Shown one piece after another: positions 16,034 to 25,080 of a DNA stretch of 64,000 nucleotides. A program made the position numbers and the translations under genes. The notes beneath the pieces are model-generated. The model did no database searches and was not told the origin of the DNA. It saw only the letters and a program-made list of their open reading frames with translations. Location: contig JASCOD010000007.1 of NCBI GenBank assembly GCA_029959615.1, positions 1-64,000 on the forward strand, read 5' to 3'. Origin of the DNA: Flavobacteriaceae bacterium PS02338 (lineage in GTDB: Bacteria; Bacteroidota; Bacteroidia; Sphingobacteriales; Sphingobacteriaceae). The number at the start of each line of letters is the position of its first letter. The first letter of the stretch is position 1.

Positions 16034-19000
16034 AAAAGTATATTTTAATGTTCCTAGCGGGGTGCATGGCCTTTGCCCAAACTTGGGCACAGCAAACCAT
16101 TAGCGGCAAAATTACGGCAAGCGATACCCAACACCCTATACCGGGAGCATCTGTTAGGGTAAAGGGAACAAACAGGGGAACTAAAACAGACAATATGGGT
16201 GCATTTGCCATTAGCGTAGGCCATGCCGATACTTTGGCGGTAAGTTTTGTAGGCTACAATACACAGTTTTTTGCACCTCCTTTTTCGGCAGTGCTTAATA
16301 TCACCATGCAGCTTTCTGATGCCAAACTGGAAGAGGTGGTAGTATCCACAGGTTATCAGACCCTTCCCAAAGAACGGGTCGTTGGCTCTTTTACGGTAGT
16401 GGACCAACAGCTCCTAAACAGATCAGTAAGTACCAATCTGTTAGATAGATTACGTGATGTAGTGCCAGGCTTTTCCTTTAACAATGTAGGCTCCAGTAGC
16501 ATGAGCATTAGGGGGCAAAGCACCATCTATGGCAATGCAGAGCCGCTCATTGTGCTGGACAACTTTCCATTTGAGGGCAGCATGCAGGATATTAACCCCA
16601 ATGATGTGGAGAGTATTACAATTTTGCGTGATGCCGCTGCTGCCTCAATATGGGGTGCAAGGGCAGGTAACGGGGTAATCGTTATCACCACAAAAAAAGG
16701 AAAATTGAATCAAGCATTACAGGTTTCCCTAAATTCCAATTTCACTATGGTTGATGTTCCCGACCTTTATGCGGGCAATAAGCTAAGTGCCTCAGATTAC
16801 ATCGATATAGAAAAAAAGCTTTTTTCGCAGGGCTATTACGATGCCTCGCAGGCCACCGGATACGAAGCGCTAACCCCGGTAGTGGAGATGCTCTACAAGA
16901 AAAAGGCCGATCCCTCGCTAGCTACCGAGGTAGATGCGGAAATGGAACGGCTAAAGGGGCTTGATGTAAGGCGTGATTTTTCAAGGTATATCTATCGTAA
17001 GGGCATTAACCAGCAACAGGCACTGAACCTAAAAGGTGGCGGTGGCAAAAACAGCTATTATCTTTCTTTGGGTTATGACCATAACCGGGGAGATATGGTA
17101 GGGAACGAGCTTTCGAGGGTTTCGGTTGCGGGCAATAATACCTTTAAGTTCCTAAAAGACAGGTTAGAGCTAGCTACCGCAGGAAATTTTTCTGTGCATA
17201 CTACCGTTAACAATGCCGTTGGTACTAATTTGTCCAATGCATCTGCCGGAGGGGTAATTTATCCCTATGCCCAGTTGGCCGATGAACAGGGAAACCACTT
17301 GCCGATCATCAAAAATTACCGAAGTTCGTTTATTTCGCAGGCCAGTTCCAATGGGCTATTGGATTGGTCGTATGTACCATTGGACGAGCCAGACCTGGTT
17401 GATATGTCTACCAAACGAAGAACTGCACGGTTGAGCGGATCTTTGGCATACCATTTATGGAAAGGGCTTAAAGCCTCCGTTCGTTACCAGTTTATTAATA
17501 TGGAAACGACGGGCAGAAATGAGCGTTCGCTGGAAAGCTATTATTCAAGAGACCTCATCAACCGCTTTACACAGGTAAGCGGTACAACGCTTGTACGGCC
17601 AGTTCCGCTGGGTGGGATATTGGACTTTTCGCAACAGTCTATGACAGACCATGGCTTTAGAACGCAATTAGACTTTAACCGCAACTGGAAAGAAAAGCAT
17701 GAACTTACCGCCATGGCCGGAATTGAGATCAGGAGCACACGGACAGAAAGTGCCAACCACCGCTACTATGGATACGATAGCGAATATGCCCAAAACACGT
17801 TTGTAGATTATACAAATAACGCCCTGCCGTTTTATTACGATAGCTCTAGAAAGGGGCAGATACCTTTTGCCGATGCCCTTGGGCTCTATAACGATCGTTT
17901 CAGATCGTATTATGCCAATATCTCCTATGGTTTTTTGTCGAGGTATATCTTTAATGCCAGTGCAAGGTTGGATCAGAGCAACCTTTTTGGGGTAAAGACC
18001 AATCAAAAGGGCGTTCCGCTATGGTCTATGGGCATAGCTTGGAATGTGGACAAGGAAAATTTTTATTTCCTCAAATCCGTATTGCCATATCTTAAAGTTA
18101 GAACAACCTATGGGTATAACGGCAATGTAGACAAGACCGTATCGGCATATACTACGGCGGCTTTCGCCGGAAATAGGTATAACATGCCCTATGCTACAAT
18201 CATTAACCCGCCAAATCCAAACCTAAAATGGGAAAGGGTTGCCATATGGAACGTAGGGCTTGATTTTGGCTTTAAGGGCAACCGTATTTCGGGATCGGCA
18301 GAATATTACCATAAAAAAGGAATGGATCTGATTGGCGATATGCCGATGCCCGCATCTAGCGGGGTGCTCCAGTACCGTGGCAATATTGCAAGTACCACAG
18401 GCTCCGGCATAGAATTGGCAATCCGTACCCAAAATCTTCAGGGAAAATTAAAGTGGCAGTCGGATTTTGTATTTGCCAATCAGAAGGAAAATATAACAGA
18501 TTATTTTGTTACCGCAACATCTTCACAATACCTCCAGTCTGGATTATACCTGCCACTAAAAGGAAAGCCGCTTTATAGTCTATACAGCTATAGTTGGGCA
18601 GGGCTTGATCCTGACACCGGAGACCCACAAGGTTACCTAAATGGCGTTGCGAGTAAGGACTACACAGCCATTATACGTGAATATACACCCGAAAAGCTAA
18701 TTTTTAACGGCTCAATTAGACCAACAACATTTGGTTCTTTAAGGAACACTATTTCGTATGGCGATATTTCCTTTTCTTTTAACATTGCCTACCGCTTGGG
18801 CTATGTATTTAGAAAGAACGCCTTGGTATATGGCGCAAACCTTGGGCTTTTGTCAAATAACGGTGACTATGCAGTTCGTTGGCAAAATCCCGGCGATGAG
18901 GTACATACACAGGTTCCCTCTGTCCCTGCGGCTGCGAACAACAACAGAGATATGTTTTACAGGTATTCTGATGTGCTGGTTGATAAGGCCGATAATATCA

Positions 19001-19194
19001 GGCTACAGGACATAAGGTTTGACTATATGCTAAGCGACAGAAACTGGCTGCCATTTCAGCAGGTACAGTTTTATGTTTATAGTGCCAATCTCGGAATACT
19101 ATGGAAGCGAACCAGATTTGATGTCGACCCCGACATCCAGTACGGTAATTATCCGGTTTCTATCGCCTTTGGGATAAAAGTAAACTTTAAGTAA
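16030..19194 (+). CDS. SusC/RagA-type TonB-dependent outer-membrane transporter
   Basis: A 1054-residue protein with a signal peptide (ending near QTWAQQ), a carboxypeptidase-D-like regulatory domain (TISGKITA, PIPGASVRVKGTNRGT, residues ~23-105), a plug domain (STGYQTLPKERVVGS, then LRDVVPGF and IRGQSTIYG, ~110-235) and a C-terminal beta-barrel. With the SusD lipoprotein encoded next it forms a pedal-bin importer powered by TonB-ExbBD. The substrate is unknown; no glycosidase is linked, and the thioredoxin and MauE neighbours suggest a peptide or redox-related ligand. Overlaps the tlpA-like gene by 4 bp. Confidence 0.93.
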   Translation: MKKYILMFLAGCMAFAQTWAQQTISGKITASDTQHPIPGASVRVKGTNRGTKTDNMGAFAISVGHADTLAVSFVGYNTQFFAPPFSAVLNITMQLSDAKLEEVVVSTGYQTLPKERVVGSFTVVDQQLLNRSVSTNLLDRLRDVVPGFSFNNVGSSSMSIRGQSTIYGNAEPLIVLDNFPFEGSMQDINPNDVESITILRDAAAASIWGARAGNGVIVITTKKGKLNQALQVSLNSNFTMVDVPDLYAGNKLSASDYIDIEKKLFSQGYYDASQATGYEALTPVVEMLYKKKADPSLATEVDAEMERLKGLDVRRDFSRYIYRKGINQQQALNLKGGGGKNSYYLSLGYDHNRGDMVGNELSRVSVAGNNTFKFLKDRLELATAGNFSVHTTVNNAVGTNLSNASAGGVIYPYAQLADEQGNHLPIIKNYRSSFISQASSNGLLDWSYVPLDEPDLVDMSTKRRTARLSGSLAYHLWKGLKASVRYQFINMETTGRNERSLESYYSRDLINRFTQVSGTTLVRPVPLGGILDFSQQSMTDHGFRTQLDFNRNWKEKHELTAMAGIEIRSTRTESANHRYYGYDSEYAQNTFVDYTNNALPFYYDSSRKGQIPFADALGLYNDRFRSYYANISYGFLSRYIFNASARLDQSNLFGVKTNQKGVPLWSMGIAWNVDKENFYFLKSVLPYLKVRTTYGYNGNVDKTVSAYTTAAFAGNRYNMPYATIINPPNPNLKWERVAIWNVGLDFGFKGNRISGSAEYYHKKGMDLIGDMPMPASSGVLQYRGNIASTTGSGIELAIRTQNLQGKLKWQSDFVFANQKENITDYFVTATSSQYLQSGLYLPLKGKPLYSLYSYSWAGLDPDTGDPQGYLNGVASKDYTAIIREYTPEKLIFNGSIRPTTFGSLRNTISYGDISFSFNIAYRLGYVFRKNALVYGANLGLLSNNGDYAVRWQNPGDEVHTQVPSVPAAANNNRDMFYRYSDVLVDKADNIRLQDIRFDYMLSDRNWLPFQQVQFYVYSANLGILWKRTRFDVDPDIQYGNYPVSIAFGIKVNFK

Positions 19195-19230
19195 ACCGAG
19201 CTTCCGAGCTCAAGAAATAATTATATATAG

Positions 19231-20610
19231 ATGAAAACGATTAAAATAGTAATCATATTGTGCCTGTTCTTTGCAACGGTACTTTCTTGCCAAAAAGGTT
19301 TTTTGGAGGTAAAGCCGGATCAACACTTGTTGGTTCCAAAAAAGCTTAGCGATTTGCAGGCAATACTCAACAACACCATAATGAATTATGGCCCCGGATA
19401 CCATATCATTTCTGCCGATGATTACCAGGTTTATACCACTTCGGCATTAACGGCATTGGGTTCGGCCGTTGCACGTAATGCCTATCTATGGAAAAAGGAT
19501 CTTTATGAGAACATTGCAACCATGGGTGATTGGGATAGGCCCTATCAACAGATATTCTATACCAATGTAGTGCTCGATGAACTTAAAAACATTGAAAGAA
19601 CAGCGGTCAATGCACCTGACTACGATAATACGAAAGGATATGCGCTTTTTTTTCGTTCCATGGCCTTCTATCAATTGGCTATTTCCTTCGCCGCTGGCTA
19701 CAATAAGGAAACTGCACAACAGGTACCGGGGATACCGCTCAAGCTAAGTTCGGACATAAACGAGCAGCTCAAACGCCATACGCTTAAAGAAACGTATGCC
19801 CAAATACTAGCGGATTTGGGCATAGCTAAAACATTGATATCGAATGATGTTGAAACACAGCCCGTCAAGCCCAGCAGAATTGCGGTCGATGCGCTTCTGG
19901 CCAGAATATATCTATCAATGGGAGACTATGAAAGCGCACTTTCGTATTCCAATAAATGTATTTTGTCCAAGCCTATGCTTTTAGATTTTAATGTGCTTTC
20001 CAAAACTTCTACCCGTCCTATAACCTTTAACCAAGCACTTTCTACGGAGGTGATATTTTGGCAGTGGATGAATGATTATCAGTTTGCTGCGAGCAGTAGC
20101 ACTAGCGTAGCAGCGGAGATTGTAACCAGCTATAATGCTAATGACCTGCGAAAAACTATCTTTTTAAGAGATAGGAATAACGGCGTTTTTACCTTTAAGG
20201 GAAACTACACTGGCGACAGTTTTATATTTACGGGGTTGGCAACAGATGAAATGTACCTGATACGTGCCGAATGCTATGCAAGGGATGGCAAGGTAACGGA
20301 GGCTATGAGGGATCTGAATTCCCTTATGTTAAAGAGATGGAACAATACGGTGTCATATCCCGAAATAACAGCTGCAAATACGGAGGAGGCACTTACAAAA
20401 ATTCTTGCAGAACGGAGAAAGGAACTGATAACCAGGGGTACACGATGGGCTGATCTTAAGCGGTTAAACCAAGAGACCAGATATGCGGTTACATTAAAAA
20501 GAGTTTTGGATGGTGTCGAATATGCACTTCCTCCAAATGATGCGAGATATGTGTTTCCCTTCCCTCAGACCGAAATCGACAGGAATGGTTTTCCGCAAAA
20601 TGGCAGGTAG
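19231..20610 (+). CDS. SusD/RagB-family outer-membrane lipoprotein
   Basis: A 459-residue lipoprotein: the hydrophobic N-terminus ends in a lipobox LSCQKGF with the lipidated Cys near residue 20. TPR-like helices (YALFFRSMAFYQLAISF, VDALLARIYLSMGDYESAL) and the C-terminal RagB/SusD segment (ILAERRKELITRGTRWADLKRLN) follow. It captures substrate and closes the lid over the SusC barrel. It lies 36 bp downstream of susC in the same operon, which ends in a strong hairpin at 20614-20643. Confidence 0.92.
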   Translation: MKTIKIVIILCLFFATVLSCQKGFLEVKPDQHLLVPKKLSDLQAILNNTIMNYGPGYHIISADDYQVYTTSALTALGSAVARNAYLWKKDLYENIATMGDWDRPYQQIFYTNVVLDELKNIERTAVNAPDYDNTKGYALFFRSMAFYQLAISFAAGYNKETAQQVPGIPLKLSSDINEQLKRHTLKETYAQILADLGIAKTLISNDVETQPVKPSRIAVDALLARIYLSMGDYESALSYSNKCILSKPMLLDFNVLSKTSTRPITFNQALSTEVIFWQWMNDYQFAASSSTSVAAEIVTSYNANDLRKTIFLRDRNNGVFTFKGNYTGDSFIFTGLATDEMYLIRAECYARDGKVTEAMRDLNSLMLKRWNNTVSYPEITAANTEEALTKILAERRKELITRGTRWADLKRLNQETRYAVTLKRVLDGVEYALPPNDARYVFPFPQTEIDRNGFPQNGR

Positions 20611-20613
20611 AGA

Positions 20614-20643
20614 AATAGGGAGCGTTGTATTGCGCTCCCTATT
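20614..20643. terminator. bidirectional terminator between susD and DUF6520
   Basis: A perfect 11-bp stem (AATAGGGAGCG 20614-20624, CGCTCCCTATT 20633-20643) with an 8-base loop lies between two convergent genes. It begins just after the susD stop and ends 2 bp before the stop of the opposing gene. Confidence 0.8.
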
Positions 20644-20645
20644 AA

Positions 20646-20963
20646 TTATAGCTCCGAATAAAAGCCGTTAATTACGTTGGTCATGCCACTCGGATTGCTA
20701 TTTGGGTCATTTCCCTGTGGAAATTCAGCTGTGCAAATGGGAGATTCTTCTTCCAATGTGCATCTATAGTCTCCGGGTTGACCCGGTTCAGGTTGTTGGG
20801 TTTGTCCGTCAACGTTTACCCATGTACCGTTATCGTTGGCCCATTTTTCGGTTAGCCTAACATTACTGTCTGCTCTGAATGCTAAAGTTGCGAAGGCAAC
20901 CATTAATATTGCAAATAATCCCAACAGATTTACACTTTTTAAATTTTCTATTACCTTTTTCAT
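20646..20963 (-). CDS. DUF6520-like small secreted protein
   Basis: 105 residues from the ATG at 20961-20963 (MKKVIENLKSVNLLG); the longer frame adds a poly-Ile lead of 20 residues that looks untranslated. A signal peptide spans residues ~12-32 (LLGLFAILMVAFATLAFRA). The mature part is Pro/Asn-rich with two cysteines (RCTLEEESPICT), as in the DUF6520 proteins that sit beside MauE genes in Bacteroidota. Function is unknown; the linkage suggests a small periplasmic disulfide-containing protein. MauE follows upstream on the same strand. Confidence 0.6.
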   Translation of the reverse strand: MKKVIENLKSVNLLGLFAILMVAFATLAFRADSNVRLTEKWANDNGTWVNVDGQTQQPEPGQPGDYRCTLEEESPICTAEFPQGNDPNSNPSGMTNVINGFYSEL

Positions 20964-21103
20964 AATAATTATAATAATGCCATACCTATTTTTTAGTTGT
21001 ACAGCCTTGTTTTCACGTTTCAATCCCCGAAGCCACGATCTGCACGTTGTTTAATGTTCATTTTTTTTGCAGGTCTGGCTTTTGCCCTGCATTACCGTTT
21101 CAT

Positions 21104-21553
21104 TCAATTTTTAGGCAATCTCCTTTCCTTTAAAAAGTTAAACCATTTATTGTTTTCAGTTAGTAGTCCAAAAATTGCTATTGCGATAAAAAACAGGTTA
21201 AACATTAGGTGGTTACCATAGCTCATGTTTTCAAGAATGCCACCGCAACTGCAGGGAATTCGACCGAAGACTCCAGTCATCACTATAGCTATATATAAAG
21301 TGAATGCAATTAACAAGAACAATGAGGCCCATAGTGCCATTTTTCTGCTGCTTGGAAATAAGAGTAGTAATGAAAGCACAATTTCAATTACAGGGATCAG
21401 CCATGTTAGGGTTTTTGCAATAAAAACTGGGAATATCTGGTTGCGCATTTCGGAAAGAGATTTATCATAATCCATCAGCTTGGCCATGGCCGCATAAAAG
21501 AACAGGGCGGCTATTAGACCACTGACAACCAGAAGTATGCTCTCCTTTTTCAT
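21104..21553 (-). CDS. MauE/DoxX-like integral membrane protein
   Basis: A 149-residue protein with four predicted membrane helices (residues ~7-25, 44-66, 74-96, 116-135). Between helices lies the CSCGG motif (GRIPCSCGGILENM), typical of MauE-like proteins that handle disulfides or assist maturation of secreted redox proteins. It precedes the DUF6520 gene on the minus strand (140-bp gap) and is convergent with the susCD operon, which itself begins with a thioredoxin, so the region shares a redox theme. Confidence 0.75.
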   Translation of the reverse strand: MKKESILLVVSGLIAALFFYAAMAKLMDYDKSLSEMRNQIFPVFIAKTLTWLIPVIEIVLSLLLLFPSSRKMALWASLFLLIAFTLYIAIVMTGVFGRIPCSCGGILENMSYGNHLMFNLFFIAIAIFGLLTENNKWFNFLKERRLPKN

Positions 21554-21839
21554 AGTATACGGTTTTTAAGCTCTATAGATGTTTATGGATAAACATCTAC
21601 CCAAAATTAGGTTGTTTTATAAGGCTTGCGCCGGAAAATAGTCGGAAAATGAGGGGACAATAGTCAAAAAATGTAGGGACATTTGTCTCCACTCTAAGCC
21701 TTTGGAATTCGGCTTCGAATGCCTTATGCTATTCAATGTATAGGACAATTTCTGTACAATATGCACCTATGTGTAAAAAATGAGTTTTGTACTTTTAGAC
21801 GAGATGTTTAGATTTGGGTAACAACTACGGGCTAATGAT

Positions 21840-22013
21840 ATGGAAAAGACTACGGAAAGGATTAAACAAGAAAATGATAATATCCTGATTTCATACTCGG
21901 CAAATAACCCAGAGCATCCGGATTGGTTCATCTACGAATATCAAAGCCATAGAAAAGTGCTTGTTCAGGTAGACAGTGCCACAGGAAAGGTACATTTCCT
22001 AAGGGAGCTTTAG
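21840..22013 (+). CDS. small hypothetical protein (57 aa)
   Basis: A 57-codon ATG frame rich in charged and aromatic residues (NPEHPDWFIYEYQSHRKV, then VDSATGKVHFLREL). The pattern resembles a small beta-hairpin protein. No signal or membrane segment. Followed after 29 bp by another small ORF in the same direction. Family not recognised. Confidence 0.4.
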   Translation: MEKTTERIKQENDNILISYSANNPEHPDWFIYEYQSHRKVLVQVDSATGKVHFLREL

Positions 22014-22042
22014 CCTAAGGGCGAAGAAAAAAACAAGGTATA

Positions 22043-22204
22043 ATGCAGCAAGCAGAACAAAAAAGGCCAAAACGCAAAAGGATAGCTAAAACTGAAAAAA
22101 ACAGTGCGGGTGTAGCAGCCACTGCCAATGATAAGGTAATGGTTGGCAGCGCTGTTTATGAGAAGGTTGGTCCGGCGGTAAAAAAGAAGGCACAAGTTGG
22201 GTAG
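22043..22204 (+). CDS. small basic hypothetical protein (53 aa)
   Basis: A 53-codon ATG frame with a very basic N-terminus (QKRPKRKRIAKTEKN) and a KKKAQVG tail. It could be a nucleic-acid-binding small protein or a spurious frame; support is only its open frame and placement after the 57-residue ORF. Confidence 0.3.
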   Translation: MQQAEQKRPKRKRIAKTEKNSAGVAATANDKVMVGSAVYEKVGPAVKKKAQVG

Positions 22205-22238
22205 TGAAATAGTTGTAAAGGCTTTTGGTCTGGGATAC

Positions 22239-22817
22239 TCATTTCTGGTGTGTCAGATTTATAAGTAGCCTACTGAGCTGTTTTGTGCCTATCCGTAGGT
22301 AAGAGGCGAGTACCGGTTTCGGAAGCTCGTGGATATATTTTCCAAGCAGCAATGATGCAAAGTGGTACCTATTTATTGCACCCTCTAGGTGCAGTAGCTT
22401 ACAGGTTTCAATCTCCTTTAGCATCTGGTCTTCCATAATGCATAGCAATAGTTTTATCGCTTCGGGGTATTGTCTAAAAAAGCGCTCGAGCTGTTTATAG
22501 CTAACGCTCATGAGCTGCACATGGCTCAGGCACTCTACATATTCCATGTTGGGTCTTTTGGTATATGCGCCATTTTGTGCCATAAAATCTCCACTAATAT
22601 ATAGTTGTACGGTTTTGGGCAGGCCCAATTGCAGGGGATACCTCCTTAATAGCCCATCGGTTACATAGTACAGGCATTGGTTAAGTAAATTTGGACCAAT
22701 AAAGGTCTGTCCCTTTTCGAAAGAAAGTGGAAGGAACTGCTGCGCAAAAAGCACCTTCAGTTCCCTTTTACAATAGGGCATATCAAACAGCCTATCAATG
22801 AGAGGTTGGTTTTTCAT
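22239..22817 (-). CDS. Crp/Fnr-superfamily cyclic-nucleotide-binding-like regulator
   Basis: About 192 residues from the ATG at 22815-22817. The N-terminal ~120 residues form a cNMP-binding-like beta-roll (FEKGQTFIGPN, LYYVTDGLLRRY, SGDFMAQNG) followed by the long dimerisation helix and a short helical C-terminus (LASYLRIGTKQLSRLLINL) resembling the HTH of Bacteroidota Crp-like regulators. The arginine that binds cAMP phosphate is not evident, so the ligand is unknown. It is transcribed away from the oxoamine synthase gene; 270 bp of shared upstream DNA allows divergent control. Confidence 0.75.
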   Translation of the reverse strand: MKNQPLIDRLFDMPYCKRELKVLFAQQFLPLSFEKGQTFIGPNLLNQCLYYVTDGLLRRYPLQLGLPKTVQLYISGDFMAQNGAYTKRPNMEYVECLSHVQLMSVSYKQLERFFRQYPEAIKLLLCIMEDQMLKEIETCKLLHLEGAINRYHFASLLLGKYIHELPKPVLASYLRIGTKQLSRLLINLTHQK

Positions 22818-23085
22818 GTTTTTTAATTGCAAAACAAGATTGATTTTCTGTCACAATCAAGTGTAACGTTAGCCGTTAATTTTTCCACCCAACCGGTTTT
22901 TATTTGCGAACTAGTGTCTCAAATGGGTTTTTTGGGTGGAATTCTATATTTAATATATTTTTATGCAATCGGTTGTGTGGGTTTTTTGGTATTTAAACCG
23001 TATTATGGGAGTAAATGAGCTCCATGTTACCACTTTTGCTAAAAAATGCAGGTAGCTTTATGTTAATCACTTATTAATCTGTATA

Positions 23086-24342
23086 ATGGAAATTAACTTT
23101 GAAAAAGCAAGTTTCAGGGATTTTGAAAATATTCCCGAACTGGATGCAATGGCAAGAGCCGGCGAATTCCAATTGTTCCTGGATTACCTAAAAGATAAGG
23201 GGCATCTAAATTACCGCATAGAATCCCTATCTGGCTGTGCCCCAGAAATGGACCTGCTCTTGCCGGGTAAAAGTAAACCGCAAAGATGCGCCTGCTTCGT
23301 CTCAAATGACTATCTGGGCCTTACACAACATCCCGTAATTAAACAGGTATTGAAAGATGCCATTGAAGAGTTTGGGAGTGGGGCAGGGGCATCTCCCGCC
23401 ATTGGCGGGCACTTTGTCTATCATCAGCTATTGGAAGACAGGATTGCCAAATTCTTTAAGCGAAAAAATGCCATTTTGTACACCACAGGCTATACTGCAA
23501 ATAGTGCTACGCTACAATGTCTTTTACAGAAAGAGGATATTGCCATTATAGATATGGCGGTGCATGCCAGTGTTTACGAAGGCTGCCAACTCACCAATGT
23601 GAAGACTTTTTTGCACAACAACCTAGATGCGCTGGAATTGGCCCTTAAGCATGCCCAGCATACCTTTCGTACGAAAATGGTAATTATAGATGGCGTGTAC
23701 TCGCAAGATGGCGACTTGGCAACGATGGACAAGATTGTCGAGTTGACACACCATTATGGTGCCTATCTGGTGGTAGATGATGCCCATGGAACAGGAGTGG
23801 TGGGCAAGACGGGAAGAGGTGCCATAGAAGAATTTAACCTGTTCGACAAGGTGGATATAATTACGGGAACCTTTAGCAAGGCATTTGCGCACATAGGCGG
23901 CTACGTAGTGGCAGATACGGCACTAATTAATTTCTTAAAATACCAATCAAAACAGCATCTATTTTCTACTACAGCTACACCAACCACTTTGGGTATACTA
24001 AAGGCAATGGATCTGTTAGATGATGAACCATTCTGGAAAGACCAGCTTTGGGACAATATCAATTATCTTAAAGAAGGATTATTGGGCATGGGGCTTGATA
24101 TTGGTACAACGGCCTCGGCCATTATCCCGGTAAAGATTGGCGATATTGGAAAAACTTTGGAAGCTGGCAAGCTTTTGCTGGATGCAGGTGTTTATGCAAA
24201 TCCTATCATGTATCCGGCAGTATCTAAGAAGAATGCCCGCGTTAGGCTAAATATCATGGCTACCCATACCAAGGAACAATTAGACCGTGTACTTAATGCC
24301 TTTGCAGATGTTGACCATAAACTTTCTATTTCTAAACTATAA
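23086..24342 (+). CDS. alpha-oxoamine synthase family, PLP-dependent acyltransferase
   Basis: A 418-residue class II aminotransferase-fold enzyme. Hallmarks: SNDYLGLTQHP (~residues 73-83), GSGAGASPAIGGH (glycine-rich substrate loop), VVDDAHGTGVVGK (PLP-ring Asp and His) and TFSKAFAHIGGYV with the PLP lysine. The family includes AONS (BioF), KBL, serine palmitoyltransferase and cysteate acyltransferase, all joining an amino acid with acyl-CoA or acyl-ACP. The ~60-residue N-terminal extension resembles sphingolipid or sulfonolipid enzymes more than BioF, but substrate is inference. A TetR regulator gene follows 11 bp downstream. Confidence 0.82.
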   Translation: MEINFEKASFRDFENIPELDAMARAGEFQLFLDYLKDKGHLNYRIESLSGCAPEMDLLLPGKSKPQRCACFVSNDYLGLTQHPVIKQVLKDAIEEFGSGAGASPAIGGHFVYHQLLEDRIAKFFKRKNAILYTTGYTANSATLQCLLQKEDIAIIDMAVHASVYEGCQLTNVKTFLHNNLDALELALKHAQHTFRTKMVIIDGVYSQDGDLATMDKIVELTHHYGAYLVVDDAHGTGVVGKTGRGAIEEFNLFDKVDIITGTFSKAFAHIGGYVVADTALINFLKYQSKQHLFSTTATPTTLGILKAMDLLDDEPFWKDQLWDNINYLKEGLLGMGLDIGTTASAIIPVKIGDIGKTLEAGKLLLDAGVYANPIMYPAVSKKNARVRLNIMATHTKEQLDRVLNAFADVDHKLSISKL

Positions 24343-24353
24343 CTATATGCCTA

Positions 24354-24995
24354 GTGTCTCTCATATTAGAAAATACAACCGAACAAGTAAAAAATAAGAA
24401 ACAGACCATGCAACGGCTGGTTGATGCCGTGGGTACAATTATTAAAAGCAAGGGCTACAAAGGGTTGGGCCTTAATGCCATTGCCAAGGAAGCTGGCGTA
24501 AGCAAAATCTTGATCCATCGATATTTTGGCTCTGTTGATCTGTTGGTGGAAGCCTATGTACTTAAAAATGATTACTGGATAGCAAAAACTGGTGAAGTTG
24601 CTGTGGAAACAGAGGCTGGTACCGACAAGGAAAAACTACAGAAGTTGGTCTCTAATCTATTAAGGGGCCATTTTGAATATTTCAATACACACGAAGAGAT
24701 GCGTTCCATTATTCTTTGGGAAATTACCGAACATACCAACCTGCTCAACAGTATCTGCCGACTGCGTGAGGAAACGGGCAGCATATTGTTAGATAAGGCG
24801 GTGCCATTATTTGAGGGGACAGGCAAAAGTATAAAAGGGGTTACTGCCCTAATGGTAAGTGCCATTTACTATATTGTTCTGCATGCGAAAAAGAACCAAT
24901 CGACCATTTGTGGTATTGATGTAAATTCTAAGGAAGGGCAGGACGAGATATTGAGAACCATAGACCAGATTGTAGAATGGACATTTGACGATTAA
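24354..24995 (+). CDS. TetR/AcrR-family transcriptional regulator
   Basis: A 213-residue protein from a GTG start just after the oxoamine synthase gene; an internal ATG at codon 18 (MQRLVDAVGTI) would still keep the whole DNA-binding domain. The HTH is LNAIAKEAGVSKILIHRYFG (residues ~37-56); the rest is the helical ligand-binding domain. Co-transcribed with the acyltransferase, it probably controls that operon in response to a lipid-like ligand. Confidence 0.85.
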   Translation: MSLILENTTEQVKNKKQTMQRLVDAVGTIIKSKGYKGLGLNAIAKEAGVSKILIHRYFGSVDLLVEAYVLKNDYWIAKTGEVAVETEAGTDKEKLQKLVSNLLRGHFEYFNTHEEMRSIILWEITEHTNLLNSICRLREETGSILLDKAVPLFEGTGKSIKGVTALMVSAIYYIVLHAKKNQSTICGIDVNSKEGQDEILRTIDQIVEWTFDD

Positions 24996-25080
24996 ATTAA
25001 GGATAACATAGAAATATGCCAGTAACATAACAAACGATGAAAGACAACCCTATGCAGACGAAAAATAACCGCGGTGGATT

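Noticed and set aside
20963..21023. Longer N-terminus of the DUF6520-like protein
   Set aside because: The extra 20 residues include a poly-Ile run from an AT-rich leader; the internal Met gives a normal signal peptide.
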